Positions 1 to 12,599 of a stretch of 64,000 bases of DNA are shown piece by piece. The number at the start of each line of letters is the position of its first letter. Within the stretch, counting starts at the first letter, position 1. Both the position numbers and the translations under genes were made by a program. This DNA is from Chaenocephalus aceratus. Its lineage: Eukaryota > Chordata > Actinopteri > Perciformes > Channichthyidae. Below the pieces are notes generated by a model. It searched no databases. It had not been told where the DNA came from and saw nothing but the letters and a program-made list of their open reading frames with translations. Location: contig CM043793.1 in the NCBI GenBank assembly GCA_023974075.1, forward strand, positions 7,072,288-7,136,287, given 5' to 3'.

Positions 1-829
1 TTTCAGCCTTTTTTAACACCCATGTAACAGTGTGGTTGGTGTGTTAGCTAAGTCAATTCCAATACCCAATAACAATGAATAAACTACACGTTTCACCTCT
101 TATTAAGCAAGGTAATTCCTTTGATGGAAGTACATGCAAGATCAATTACTTGATGAAATTAAAGTTTACGTTTTACAAATCTTGGAAACTTCCTGCAGAA
201 AAAGGTTGTGTCATGATTTCAGCGAAGTGTTTTTAAATCGTCAAGTTGTCTTTAATAGATTAGCAACAAACATCATTCAAACTTACATTAAAATAAATTC
301 GGTACATTTGTAAAAATGTGTATGTTTTGTAAATAATGAAGACTTTTCGAGAGCAACTATTTACTTAATGTCAAAATAATGTCCTGAGTGTTTCCTAGCA
401 CTCATATTCTCACAGTTAAAGTGGTTAATACAAAAATAATCTTATTATAGTTATCTATTTACTTCTGTGTGATATGTGGAGTTACAATATATATTTTGCT
501 ACATTTATTAATTCTGGATTTATAATCGTCCAGGATGACATAAAGTGGTTCAGGAATGAGTCCTAAACCCGGAAATAAGTCAGCATTTTAGCACTTCCTG
601 TTTCCTCGTCTCAAATTCAACAATATTGTAATCATGTTTTTGGTTAGATTCCTGGATTAAGGTCTGTGTTTACCGGTTCACGAGATTTTAACGTTCTACG
701 ACATAACATTTCTCAGTAAACTTCCCACTCGTAAACAGTGACGTAAAGTAACTAAGTGCATTTACTCAATGCTGTACTTAAGTACAATGTTTAGGTATTT
801 GTTCTTTACCTCTACCACCTGTGCTCGTA

Positions 830-1240
830 AATGTCTGTGTTGCTAACAAGTGACTAAATTAGACTAACATTAGCCGCCTTTAGCTTAGCGATGGAGATGT
901 GAAGTCATGCGACCGTGCTGAAGTTCGTTTATAGCTTAATGTTAGCGTTTTATTTCTGGCTATTACATTTACGACTCAAAAGTAAGTATCAAACGTGTGT
1001 TTGCCACAGTCTTTTCTCTGTAATATACTGAAATCCAATGGGGAAATCGCATTGCTTTTTGTCGAGGAAGCTCTTGTGATGCTAACTTCCGGTTCAGCCA
1101 CGAAAGATTTGTCACCACTGCACCACTCTATAGCTTCTGTGCAGAAACATTGTTCAGGTGTAAATATATTATTTTTAAATGTCAGCCAATGAGTACAAAT
1201 AAATGCCAAATTACTTTTGAGGTTAGTTTTAGTTTTACAA
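830..1240 (+). repeat. Dispersed repeat in snx2 intron
   Basis: Two parts of this stretch recur in the window. About 840-965 resembles 40370-40500 (a shared block around CCTTTAGCTTAG and GCGACCGTG). About 1025-1110 recurs in reverse at about 44690-44780 (shared CATTGCTTTTTGTCGAGG and CTTGTGATGCTAAC). This marks an old interspersed element in the snx2 intron. No coding capacity is seen and I cannot name the family. Confidence 0.55.
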
Positions 1241-1311
1241 AACAAACAAATGGAGGTAAAAAAAAGCTTTCTTGTCTAAAATGCAGATTTAAGCTCATAT
1301 TCTAAATGTTG

Positions 1312-1330
1312 CCCCCCCCCCCCCCCCCCC
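1312..1330. repeat. Poly-C run at the snx2 splice acceptor
   Basis: Nineteen cytosines in a row, separated by only about 14 bases from the AG that opens the first snx2 exon in the window. It serves as part of the polypyrimidine tract of that acceptor. Confidence 0.9.
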
Positions 1331-1346
1331 TCTGTTTGTGTTCCAG

Positions 1347-2189
1347 CTGGAGGGGAAGGTGGAGCAGGGAGAAAGAGACTTTGAACAAATCTCCAAAACT
1401 ATACGCAAAGAAGTCAGCAGGTTTGAGGTGAGAGCATTTCATGGATCAGTGAGTGAGAGTTAACATGAATGATTTCTGAAGTTCTCTGATGTGTGACTTT
1501 CTTTACAGAAAGAGAGAGTGACAGACTTTAAAGCGATTATAATCAAATACCTGGAGTCACTGGTTCAGACACAACAGCAGGTAAAGACATCATTATTATA
1601 TTTTTGTAAAAGCCTCAATATTTATAACATTTAGCATAATAATTAATCATGTAATAAGTTAAATATAAAACTGTGTCAAATCGAATAACATCAATTATCA
1701 CAAATCTATGGAAGTGTACTGCTGCCAATAATTCCATTTCAATTGAAAAGTTATTTTCATGTATGATGGTTCAACTTTTTGAAACTCAATTGAAATAAAA
1801 ATAAATGTAATGGATTCTTGATCCTTTTGAATGAGATGTTAAAGACGATTATGTTTGCATTGTTTCATCCTACAATGACACATTTCCACAGTACATGTGT
1901 ACACTGGACCATAACGTTTAAATGAATTACCAAACTGTATTTAATAAAATGATTTTGTCCTACATTGTGAGCTCACACATTTTGATTTAATTTAAGGCAG
2001 CCACAAACTTCCATAAACATATAAGCTTTTCAAAAAATGAAATGTTAAACGATACACATTTTAAATGCATATAAAACCAAAATGGATGAAAGGCACAATA
2101 ACAAAACCTGAATATGTTTCCTTTTTTCCCTCTTACAGCTGATTAAATACTGGGATGCTTTCTTACCCGAGGCTAAGGCCATCTCATAG
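1347..2189 (+). CDS. snx2: Sorting nexin 2, last three coding exons (partial gene)
   Basis: Three exons read in phase: 1347-1427, 1509-1580 and 2139-2189, with AG acceptors at 1345, 1507 and 2137, GT donors at 1428 and 1581, and a TAG stop at 2187. The 67 residues match the C-terminal end of the BAR domain of SNX1/SNX2: EQISKTIRKEV, then KYLESLVQTQQQ, ending in a lysine-tyrosine-tryptophan and acidic-proline tail (FLPEAKAIS). From known family biology, SNX2 pairs with SNX5/6 in the membrane-bending SNX-BAR part of retromer on endosomes and drives endosome-to-Golgi sorting. The ISKTIRKEV and LVQTQQQ wording fits SNX2 better than SNX1, which is why that paralogue is chosen. The exons with the PX domain and most of the BAR domain lie left of the window. 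All splice sites are canonical and no break is seen, so this is probably a working gene. Confidence 0.83.
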
Positions 2190-3262
2190 AGTCGTACCAA
2201 CACAACAGACAGTCCTGACTGGCTCCGGTCAAACTACACTACCCATAATGCACCGATCCTCCCAGTTCACCACCCTCCTCCTGTTTATGTGAAGAAGAGA
2301 AGAGAAGACAGTGAATCAGCTCCAAGGATCTTTTTCTGCGGTTTAAAAAAAAATCAACAACAGAACTCTCTTGAATTTATCATTTTTTATTCTTCTTTTA
2401 TTTTCCCAACTCAGTGTTGCGTTCGCGTCCATGACCTGAGATATTGTTTTTCTCCTACTCGATTCTTTCACAATAATACTATTCGATCATTTTACAGTTT
2501 CGCCCTTCACGTACAATCTCCTTCTAAGGCCAAATTCCTAATCAACAATTTGAGTTTCCAATTTCATGTAATGCTGCATTGAGTTTTATTTTCTAGCCTG
2601 AAGCTTAACATCTTGTACGACATGAACGCAGCATGAGTTATGACCCTAGTGATGGCTTTCTTCTCCTCACAGATTCTAACATGGTGTCACTTTTTACAAA
2701 GTAGAGCACTTTTGTTCCCACCAGACGCAAAGGGGATGGGTGAATGTGGAGCAATCTCTCTGTTAAATAGTATTTGAGTTGATTTTGAAGGATTGTTCTT
2801 GACGTTCCTCAACAAAGACCGATCCACACCCCAAGGTAAAGATATTATTTGTTTTCTCCATTAGTTGGTCGTTAGATGTATGGAAGCACATTCCTACGGT
2901 GGCCAACAGGTGCAAAAGAGCTACAATGGCCCAAAACATTTCCATTAGAAGAAACATGTGCACCTTCAAAAACGATGTAAATATAAAACACAACATTTTT
3001 TCCAAAATACATGAACATGAAGAAACATCTTCACCAAGTTGACGAAATGTGCAGCATTTAGAAAATGATCACTAACCGCCTGGTGTTTTTTATATTTGCA
3101 TCACTTCTGAATATAAGCTTGTTTCTCCTATTCTAAATGTTTTTGGCCGTTTGCACCTGTCGCCCCCGTACATTCCCGCCATAAATATATCAAATGTAAA
3201 CAATTATTGAAATGGTCCGGGTGTCATACTGAAATGTGGTAAAATAAAAACTGGGAAGTCAA
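2190..3262 (+). other. snx2: Probable snx2 3' UTR
   Basis: Non-coding sequence directly after the snx2 stop. The first canonical AATAAA after the stop is at 3243-3248, so a UTR of roughly 1 kb is inferred. A sequence like the ZNF143/THAP11-type motif (ACTAC...CCCATAATGC) lies at about 2232-2250. No other gene is seen. Confidence 0.5.
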
Positions 3263-6024
3263 GAGTTGTAGCACATACAGGAAAACATCTACATGTTCTT
3301 GTTTTTTGAGTCTGCAATTTCCCTCCCGGCAACAAAATCCTGAAGCTCTATGATTGGATGTGTCTGGCTGCAGTGTTATCTGGGAATTGTAGTTGACTCC
3401 TCCCCTAAATGTCGAACCTTCTGGTTTTCTTTTCTAAAGAAACAAATGTCCTCCAGCTGTGTTTGAAACCAGGAAAGTGAAAATGTTTCTGCAGTTATCC
3501 TGCAGTATGAGCTATTGAATTCCACCTGTAAACATGTAAACATAGGATTTTTCCAACAAAATCTCCCCAAATCAAGCCTTGGAGTCTAAATGATCTGCGG
3601 TTTTATTTTGGAATAAGCTGTGAAACTGATCCGGAGTCAGTGATGAAGGACGACTGACTCCATCCTGTTGGTTATTTTGTTGTCTTGTACTTCCCTTCAC
3701 CGTCGCCTGGTCAATCCCAACACTTTCTCCTCACTTAAATTACCAAACAAGAGCCCTTTTCTGTCGTTGCTGTATGATCGTAAGTGAAGGCAACACTATT
3801 TGTTTCTGTCTCATGAACATTTCCAAACCTAGAAAAGTTATTATTTTTGAGTTTAAATCAACTAATGATTTGGTCAATTTCAAATCATGTCTTGACATTT
3901 AGTTTAAATTTGTTTAGACATTATTATTATTATTATTGCATATAGCTATTGTAACATTTAGGTTTTGCCGGTCAATGACTTGCTGGTGGCGAACCAGTAA
4001 AAATGGAAGTAAAATGGTAGTTTTTACAACTTTGTTTTTACGCCACATTACTCGTTCAGTTATCATACCCTAATCTGGTAAAGTGAGATCCACTCATAAG
4101 TATTGAAGGAAGGGCACTATGTAAATATTGCAAAAACAGTCTGAATGTTGTAGAAACAGAAGATTAAATATTTATCAGCAAAACTGGATTTATTTTCTCC
4201 CCCATTGCCAAGGAAAACCTTTGTCTGGCAACACAATTAAGTGAATCTCTGTCGAGTCATATGAGGTAGTGTTCAATCGTCAAATAAACAGTAATATTAT
4301 GCAGATGAAGGACTTCCTGTTGTGTGTGGAGGAAGTGAGGGATTGTCAGGTGTGTCCGTCCGTGTGTGTGTGTGTGTGTGCGTGCGTGTGCGTGTGTCCG
4401 TCCAGAGAGCAGCCTCATATCTCTTCCTGTGTTCAGTGTGAGGGTTTTTGTTGGGTAACTGTTCTTGATTTAGTTTCGATGGAATTTTCACCCATTTCAT
4501 TATTAAAATAAATCAGACATTCTGCATTATCAGAAGCTTCGATTATCAGACATATCGTTACATAAATGTTGAAATAAAAACTGGAAGTATTGTTTTTTTC
4601 TTTTAGCCCTCACTATCCCTCTTAAATCGTATAACCCTGTATTGATTGCTACCTTTTTGTATTTCAATTCCTTTTTTTTGCCGCCCAAATGATGTGCAAT
4701 GTTTGAGAATTTTCAGTTGATTTTTATTATTTTGGTTTTTTTTTCACAGATGATTCAATTCTTTATTTGAGCAGATTTAAAAAAAGACGTTTTTCTTTGA
4801 CATTCCTGCTGCGCGGCAGAACACACGGTTAAGAACTTTAATTACAATAAAGGAATGTATCTCATCCATGGGAGCACTGGGTTTTAATTGTAATTATTCA
4901 TATTTTTATTATTTATCATGCAGATTGTAATAATGCATTTTGTTTGTAGAGCGGTTTTCAAGAAACTCAAGACACGGAGTAAAGATTTATAACAACATAA
5001 TTTAAAAAAGTACACCTAAAATATATACAAATGTCGCTTCTTTGAAAACGGTAGTGGAGCCATACTTTTACTAATATTAACATTTTTATTTACCAACCGA
5101 CATTTTAAAACATTATTTTGTTAATGTTACTGTTATTAATATTCCCCATTCTCTTTATTGATATATTTGAGATTTGAATTACATTTTAAATTACGCATTA
5201 AACATTTTAGATTAAAATGATCATCATAGAAATATAAAAAACTTCAAATTTTCAATTTACATTAAAGCATGGAGACATGTCCAAGTAGAGGCAAAACATA
5301 TGAAACTGAAAATTCACAGAATATGTCCTCTTTGAGGTTTTGACTGTAATCACCTGTGTGTACAATTTGAACTCAAAGTGATAATCAGAGACTGGAAAAG
5401 ATTCATACAAACTGTCAGGAGGCTTCACATCAGCTCTGCGTGCACACACACACACACACACACACACACTGAGCATAGGCAGAGTGCTGTCAGAGAGTGG
5501 GCAGTGCATTACTTTGCATTGTGGCTGTCACACCATCGACTAGCTGTCATATTCACGCTGCAGGTTTCCGTGGAAGACGAACATATTCACATCTGATTTT
5601 ATAAAGAGACTCCGGAGAAATATTTAGTCTTTGTGTGTCACGACTCGTGAGCAGTTAAATCGGCTCCTGACGACAGCTTCACATCCATATATATAAATGT
5701 ATTTTAATTATAACTGTAGTGTTCATTATCCTTAGTTAAATCCAAGAAAATGTCAGTTCTTCATATTTCTTTTTGCATCTTTAACATGTGTTTTCATCAC
5801 TGTTGAGTTTTTAGTCTTTCACTTTGCAGCATAACCAGCTTAGCCGTTGCCATTTGAGGTAAGTGTTGTATTTAAGGAAATTGTCTTAAACTAAGGGTGG
5901 TGTCATGTAGAGTTGTAATATAATTGAAACTAGTGAAAATCAAATGTTTGAAAAATATGCCATATTTTGAAGCAGGACACATGTTTTGTTTTTATTAAGT
6001 TACCTTTGGTATTTGCAGTTCTGT
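3263..6024. other. Non-coding stretch with microsatellites
   Basis: No gene seen. It holds an ATT run near 3923, a TG microsatellite with CG interruptions at 4361-4400, a CA microsatellite at about 5443-5469, and a dispersed-repeat fragment at about 5255-5390. ORFs here are short and cross the microsatellites. A CTGGGAATTGTAGTTG motif (ZNF143/THAP11-like, reverse) lies at about 3380-3396, near a second one in the snx2 3' UTR. Confidence 0.6.
5255..5390 (-). repeat. Fragment of dispersed family S
   Basis: Shares the ordered blocks TTAAAGCATGGAGACATGT, AGTAGAG and ATGTCCTCT with the longer copy at 17963-18230. It is the end segment of the same interspersed family. Confidence 0.5.
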
Positions 6025-6031
6025 AAACAGC

Positions 6032-8982
6032 CAACCCAGTCTCACGGCATTTCGTGTTCACCAACACGATTTTCAATCTATTGATTCGTGTTCACCAACA
6101 CGATTTGCACCTTTTTTTTCGTGTTGCACAGCACGATTTTAAAAGCAATGTATTTCTACTGCCTGCAGCACGTCTTTTTCTCCGGTCGGGTCTTGGAAGA
6201 CCGGAAGCTGTGTGGTTCATAAAAACATGTTCTTACTCAATATCAAGCCACAAGTATTGCTTTTATTTTAAATCGTATAATTTCGGACTTTTGTTGCCGT
6301 CTGTGAGGAAAATAAATGGGCTCAGAGCCTCAGGATACTGAAATCTGTATTTTATTTTTAAATATTTGTTCCTTCTAATTTGTTATTCTTTTCAAAATAA
6401 CACACTGTTATTTACTCACCAATAACACACAATTATCCTTGCTTTTAGTTATTGGTTTAATTCCATAATCTCTGGCTTTTTTGGTGTCCGTCAGGAACTG
6501 AATTTCAAAATAAAAATAACCGGAAACAGACGGAGGCCGATAGGGGACATTTCGAGCATCATTGCGATTGTCAACATTTCTGAGTTTAGGAAGGCCAAAG
6601 ACACTACACTACCCATAATCCCCAGCTATCGTTTAGGACTACAGTCCTTACGCAGAGCGTCAAACAGCTGTGTGAAATGGAACGAAACCACGCCAGACTA
6701 TCCAAAACTGAAATCGAACGCCCCCCCAGAACTACACATGCTGGCTATTGTGTTTCGCAAAATGTTCTATGGGACGTCTCTCCTGAACGTTTTCGTTTTT
6801 CCCACAATTAGAAGTTGCCAGTATTAAACACATTGGTGTTATCAAATGTAAAACATATAATTAATAAATGGGTGAAAATCGCTTGTGTCCATAATGCGCA
6901 GCATTAATATATACCCACATGACAGCTCATTGCTACTTTGTAATTCTACTCCACTACAATTCAGAGGTTAACCTGGTATTTTTACTCCACTGCATTTATT
7001 TGAGTTACTTTGCAGATTCTGATTAATTATGTGAACTATAAACAACCCTTAAATCAGACTTTAGTTACACCTGAGTAAAATTCAGATAAGGTGATTGTCA
7101 AGTGCCAACAATCAGGAGAGATATTTGATAGTTGGTGCTTGAGAAGACTAAACATGTATCTGCAATTGACATGAATGGAAACAAGTAATAAAGTATATTC
7201 ATTACTCGTTATTCTCTACTAATAGTTAATTAAAGACTGTATATTATGGCTATTTTGCACATCCCTTTCAAGATTTTCAAAGGTTTATTGACATATCATA
7301 CACAACTACGGTGTAGTTATGCAATGAATGAAACACTTGGGTCACAGGTTCCTCAACAGCGCATTACAAGACATCTATCAATATGTGTGTACCTCCACCA
7401 TTAAACTGTCATATTCTGCACATTTCTTATTCTATCTACATACATAAGAGTATAATTAATGTGTATAATATCAGTTAAAATAAGTGCTTCAACATAGTTA
7501 ACATTGCAGGAAAGCAATATATTAGACGTTAAGTACTTTGTTTGTTTGTACCTTAATCTGTTATTTAATGTTTAAATTAAGGTTAATTCGTTTTTCTGTT
7601 TTGCACCTCCTCCTATTAATATATTTGTACATCCTGCACTAAACTGTTTTATTGTAGAGATCACTTATAGTATCTTCTTGATTTTTTATATTCTATATTT
7701 CTATATTTATACTTTCCCCCTATGAAAGTATGTACTCTTAATATTTTTTTAATCAAATATAACACATAAAAACAATAATTCAATAACGTGCTTTAACCAC
7801 TAGGAGGTGTACCCAAGGTACACACAGCCATAATAACTTTGTATTATTAGTGTGTATGTACAACATCTGAAGATGTATAGTTTTATGCATGCTTTCACAT
7901 CATTTTACAGCATATTGCTATACTATTTCAGACTCAGTATTTACATTCTTACATTCAAAGAAAATCAGTAATATCTTTAAAAACTACAGTCCTTTTACAT
8001 CAGCTGTGCACCGTTATGGTGTAAATATAACCTATCTATGAATTAAATCAAATGTAAAAGTCAGCCGAATTAGTGTTGATACTGCAAGGAGACGTATTGT
8101 GTGAAGAGAAATTGAAGATGTTGTTTAATTGTTGATATATTTATGATCCACGTCAAGTATTCAGTTTCGGCAGCATTTCTTCAGTTTTTCCAAAGGTCTT
8201 CTCATCAGGGCTCTCTAAATAAAGAACTACGGCAGATCTGTAATATGTAATGCAGCCGAACCGTGTATTACAATGCCGTTATGTGATGACTTTCAAAGAG
8301 AAAAGCAAGAGCACTCGGAATTAAGTATTATTTTATTCTTTTAAAATGTTTTCCGGATTTCATATAATATAAACACCAAATCCCAGCATGCATTGCGGCT
8401 AACACATCCAATCAGCGAGCTTAAAACCATAGCTGAGGATCTTGGGTAATCGCTCGAAATGCCGTCTGTTTCCGGTTATATTTATTTTGAAATTCAGTTC
8501 CTGACGGACGCCAAAAAAGCCCGAGATTATGGAATTAAACCAATAAATAAAAGCAAGGATAATTGTGTGTTATTGGTGAGTAAATAACAGTGTGTTATTT
8601 TGAAAAGAATAACAAATTAGAAGGAAAAACAGATTTAAAAAATACAGATTTCAGTATCCTGAGGCTCTGAGCCCCATTTATTTTCCTCACAGACGGCAAC
8701 AAAAGTCCGAAATTATACGATTTAAAATAAAAGCAATAACTGTGGCTTGATATTGAGTAAGAACATGTTTTTATGAACCACACAGCTTCCGGTCTTCCAC
8801 GACCCGACCGGAGAAAAAGACGTGCTGCAGTCTGCAGGCACGAAACACATTACCAGTAGAAATGCATTGCTTTTAAAATCGTGCTGTGCAACACGAAAAA
8901 AAGGGGCAAATCGTGATGGTGAACACGAATCAATAGATTAAAAATCGTGTTGGTGAACACGAAATGCCGTGAGACTGGGTTG
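6032..8982. mobile_element. Foldback DNA transposon with ~0.5 kb inverted ends
   Basis: The two ends are long inverted repeats of each other: 6032-6533 (left) and about 8462-8982 (right). Outer tips are CAACCCAGTCTCACGGCATT and its complement. A perfect 7-bp duplication, AAACAGC, flanks the element at 6025-6031 and 8983-8989. Each tip carries stacked hairpin-forming units: CGTGTTCACCAACACG twice and CGTGTTGCACAGCACG once in the left arm. The 1.9-kb interior is AT-rich and has no ORF resembling a transposase, so it is non-autonomous. TSD length and long arms would suit Mutator-like or hAT-related foldback elements; the superfamily is not settled. The short ORFs in the arms are the same sequence read twice and are not genes. 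Confidence 0.85.
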
Positions 8983-8989
8983 AAACAGC

Positions 8990-10083
8990 ATAGGCCGTTT
9001 TTATTTTGGCTGGGAGAGAGTAAACAAAGTATTTTTTTGGACTAGATTGAATTAATGTTGAATGTAATCTGATGACTATAAAATACTAAAATAAGAGTTT
9101 TTATTGACTAGAATTAGAAGGAATTTGGAAACAGGAATACAACTACAAAACATTAACACAGATAGTTTAGCGATTGCATTACATTTAGCCGGCAGAGATC
9201 CTCTATAATCATCACCTGGAAAAGCCTTTATATCCAGACTGTCCAGTGATGTAACCTTGCAAGTTATTAGTTTAGTACACACATGGTACATTATAACAAG
9301 TTTGAATTAACCTCAATCATCACAATATGAAGAATGATGTCCAGTACCTCCATGTGTTGCAGACATATCTATCAAAAATAGCATGCTAACTGGCTAGCCC
9401 GTTCTCTCTTGTAATACCACTTAACAATCCGACGTAGATTCGTCCAAGTGTTGGCGAGATGGTCGAAACTAAAAAAACTCTCACACACATACAAAACATC
9501 CCAAACAAACCAGCATTTTTTTTTTAAAGCACACTACCATCAAAAGATTCCCTTGACCCAGATTGTTGGGGGGCAACAGTGGCCAGTGCCCCTGTAACAA
9601 TGAGCTTTGACCCCCTTGTGGGGAATATCTTATAATGATAATACAATTGTAAGTAGCGTTGTGCTGGAACTAGCTGAAGTTAGGTGGAATGCATTTTATG
9701 ACTCTGACTTTCTGCAAAACTAAAAATGTTAAAATGTTGAACACTGTCTCGCAAGAGAGCAAATGGAAATGTGTGTTACTGCAATGTAATTGTGTTATTA
9801 AAAAAAAAAAAACTAGCCTTACCTTTTATAATGATTCTTCCATCAGTGGTGTCGATCCCACAATTATTTCTCACATGTTTCTTGATTTGAGGTCATGACT
9901 TCGTTTTTCACGCAAAATAGTTTTTCTCCATTTCCCTTAGATAAACAGACTGGTTTTATTTACCAGGGCAAGCAATACATCGTGAGGTTGCATTACCCTG
10001 TAAATCCTCCCCCTTTAAAATGATTTCCCTTACAGAACATACAGGGCCGTTGATACTGTGGTCCTCCTGTCCCTTCCAGGCTG
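8990..10083. other. Non-coding stretch, nothing recognised
   Basis: AT-rich sequence with homopolymer runs near 9530 and 9800. No ORF resembles a protein and no transposon end could be defined. Confidence 0.5.
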
Positions 10084-10480
10084 AGAATAATGTAGGTAAA
10101 GCTGCATCCTTAACCCCCCACTATCACTTAAACCCAAGAGTAATGGTGCATCCACTTTTCCAGCCTCACCTCCACCTCTAGAATGTTCTCTCTTACTCCA
10201 GAATAATGCATCTGCATCTGTTTTCCGCGCTCACTCTAACCCCTCGCTCTCGCATGACTCCAGAATAATGGAGATGTATTTATTTGTACACCCTCCATCT
10301 TGACCCCGCGTCGCTATCAATCTGGCTTTAGAATAATGTAGGCACATCTGTTCCGCTCACCCTCCTAACCCCTCAATTTCCACGCCACTTCAGGATAATG
10401 TAGGTGCATCTATTATCTCCCCTTGCTGCTGTCTCCCGACCCGTTTTTAGAATAATGTGGCTGCATCTACAACCACAACC
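10084..10480 (+). repeat. Degenerate ~62-bp minisatellite
   Basis: A core AGAATAATGTAGGTGCATCT, with substitutions, recurs at about 10084, 10134, 10201, 10262, 10330, 10393 and 10449, followed each time by a C-rich stretch with ACCCCT or CACCCTC. Spacing runs from 50 to 68 bases. The copies have diverged strongly, so the array is old. No ORF runs through it. Confidence 0.65.
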
Positions 10481-10559
10481 AGCCCCCCCCCCCCTCAATA
10501 AACTATCACTGCGGTGTATGGAAATAAATAAAACGGCATAAAGTGCAGCTTTAAACTTC

Positions 10560-11995
10560 AAGATGGTGTGGAACAGTGGAAGTATTTATTATTTCAGGTC
10601 ATAATTTACACCGAATCCTTTCCATATTCTTTCCACTTTCTCCTCTTTTCCTCAGGGACACAAACAAAGTAGAGGTGCATGAGGGAAGAGAATGAAATAA
10701 AAGGCACTGGGTAGCAGATAAGAGTGTTGTTGCAGTGTAACCCTCGCCTTTTATTTATCATATCTCCAAATGGCGGTGTAGCTGTTGTGCTGTGGTCAGG
10801 ATACAGTGACCTTAGTTGATCAACTACCCCCCTTGCAGCCTGATAAGAGGGCTAATATAACAGCGAGCGAGGGGGGAAGGTTGTACTGTAATTATTTCTG
10901 CACTGTCAGAGGGGGAACAGACCGCGGCCCCCCCAGCCGATTCAAATCTGAGGGGAAACTAAAAAGAGGAGGAGTGGGAAGGGCCACAACAACAACAACG
11001 CCAGTGAGACAAATATCAGCCAGCCGCCGCGACACGCCTGAAATTGGACCAGTTTGTCATGCACACTCACAGGGCTGCCACACTACATCTAAGATGCCAC
11101 ATAAGACTTAATTCAAACTTTACTAGTTCAACAGAAACAGAAAATACTCACTAGTAGATATTTGAAAGAACATTTTGCAACATGTAAGATATAAACTGAA
11201 GGAAATACAAACATACCAGCAATTACTACCACTATTCAAATAGAAACACAAGTGAAAAGAAAGGACATAGGTTACAGACAGAAAATAGAAAAGACAAGCA
11301 AACATAGACTATAAGAGTTATTCTATTTAAGACAAAAGTTAAAAAAGAAAATCAGCAATTCCTATGTACTGCTGAATTGTTCTTGGCAACCAATTGGTAG
11401 GAAATGCTGCATTTTTTTTTTTGGGGACTATTTTCACTGGTGGATTAATCAACATTTGTGCTCCTGCTTGTGAGTATTTGTGGCAGGAGGATGGTGCATG
11501 TGGAATTGAGTCGACTAAAGTCTGTGCATGGTAGGAACACTGTGCAACTCTATGGCTCATTGATGTGTTTTTAATAGTCCAATAATGGAGCTCTAAGGCG
11601 CAGAGTTAGAATATACATCAGGCTTTGATCACCACTAGATTGATCTCATTAAACGGTGGTGCAGGTCCTACAGAGCCCCAGCATCTATTTTCCATCTCTT
11701 CCTTTGTTATTTGTCTTAAATGGGACTTGGAATTCCTCTCTTTATATGTTTGAACTGATACTTGATTACCTTATCCTCCATTAGCTTCTGATTTGATGAA
11801 AACACCTGATCTAGCTTATAAACTGTGGGTGGCGCAAAAAAAGACAAATATTCAGTTCCGGGGCTTTCCATGTCCAGGTTTATAAAAGAACTTTTCGCGT
11901 TTTAAGGAGTGTGTTACTTGTTGTTGGGGTTTAACAGTATTTGTCTTGTTTGGTAAAAGACATTCAGTTTTGGAATGTGACTTCCTATAGGTTCA
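10560..11995. other. Non-coding stretch
   Basis: The part at 10690-11100 is complex, less AT-rich sequence. Its 108-codon ORF is of biased composition and resembles nothing. From 11110 to 11995 the sequence is AT-rich with no recognisable gene. Confidence 0.4.
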
Positions 11996-12055
11996 TGTGA
12001 GCCAAACAGATACGGTAAAACAGTTGTACGGTTGTGGCATGGCACCAGTTGTCAA

Positions 12056-12340
12056 TCAGCTAGGCGAGAGCATGCCAAACGCTTTAGCCCCTGAAATAGT
12101 GCTAGGTTTTGAAGGCAATTTAATATTGTGGCCAAACCGTGTAATGACAACTTCATTGCAGTCTCTGTCGATGTCAGTCTTGCGGTGGAATGGGGCCCTA
12201 AAATACTTTTTTTCAATTGACGAAGAGACTAAATCAACTACCCAGTACAAACACTTGAGTAGCCCTTTTTTTAATTCTAAGTTCCTAAATGTGGTCAAAT
12301 GTATTAAAAACGGGGTTCTTTTCCTTCCTTCCTCACTCAT
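12056..12340 (-). repeat. Dispersed repeat, copy 1
   Basis: Read on the minus strand, blocks AAAGTATTTTAGGGCCCC, GACTGACA and ACACGGTTTGGCCA line up in order with 17505-17590 on the plus strand. Overlapping ORFs on both strands are by-products. The family is not identified. Confidence 0.5.
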
Positions 12341-12599
12341 GAAAATAGACCCAAGACCAATTTGGGAGCACTACGGTTCCCAAATTTAAAATGCAGAAAA
12401 TTGAACACATTTGTGGATCCGACAGAAACTGTATTGATGTCTCGATTATCAGAACAGTAAGAAAAAAGCCTTCCTCCCAAAGTGTTAAAGCAACCTCTCA
12501 CTGCCGATTTGGACGGTGCCAACGTTACTAATGCTAAGTCTGTTCTGGGTTCCCTGTGTAAACGGTCACAGGCTGCAGTTGTTCCGGAATTATCAACCC

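Noticed and set aside
6054..8783. Same small peptide encoded at two places (+ and -)
   Set aside because: These are the two inverted arms of the foldback element, not paralogous genes.
11997..12389. 130-codon ORF
   Set aside because: Overlaps a dispersed repeat with another copy at 17.5 kb; no protein resemblance.
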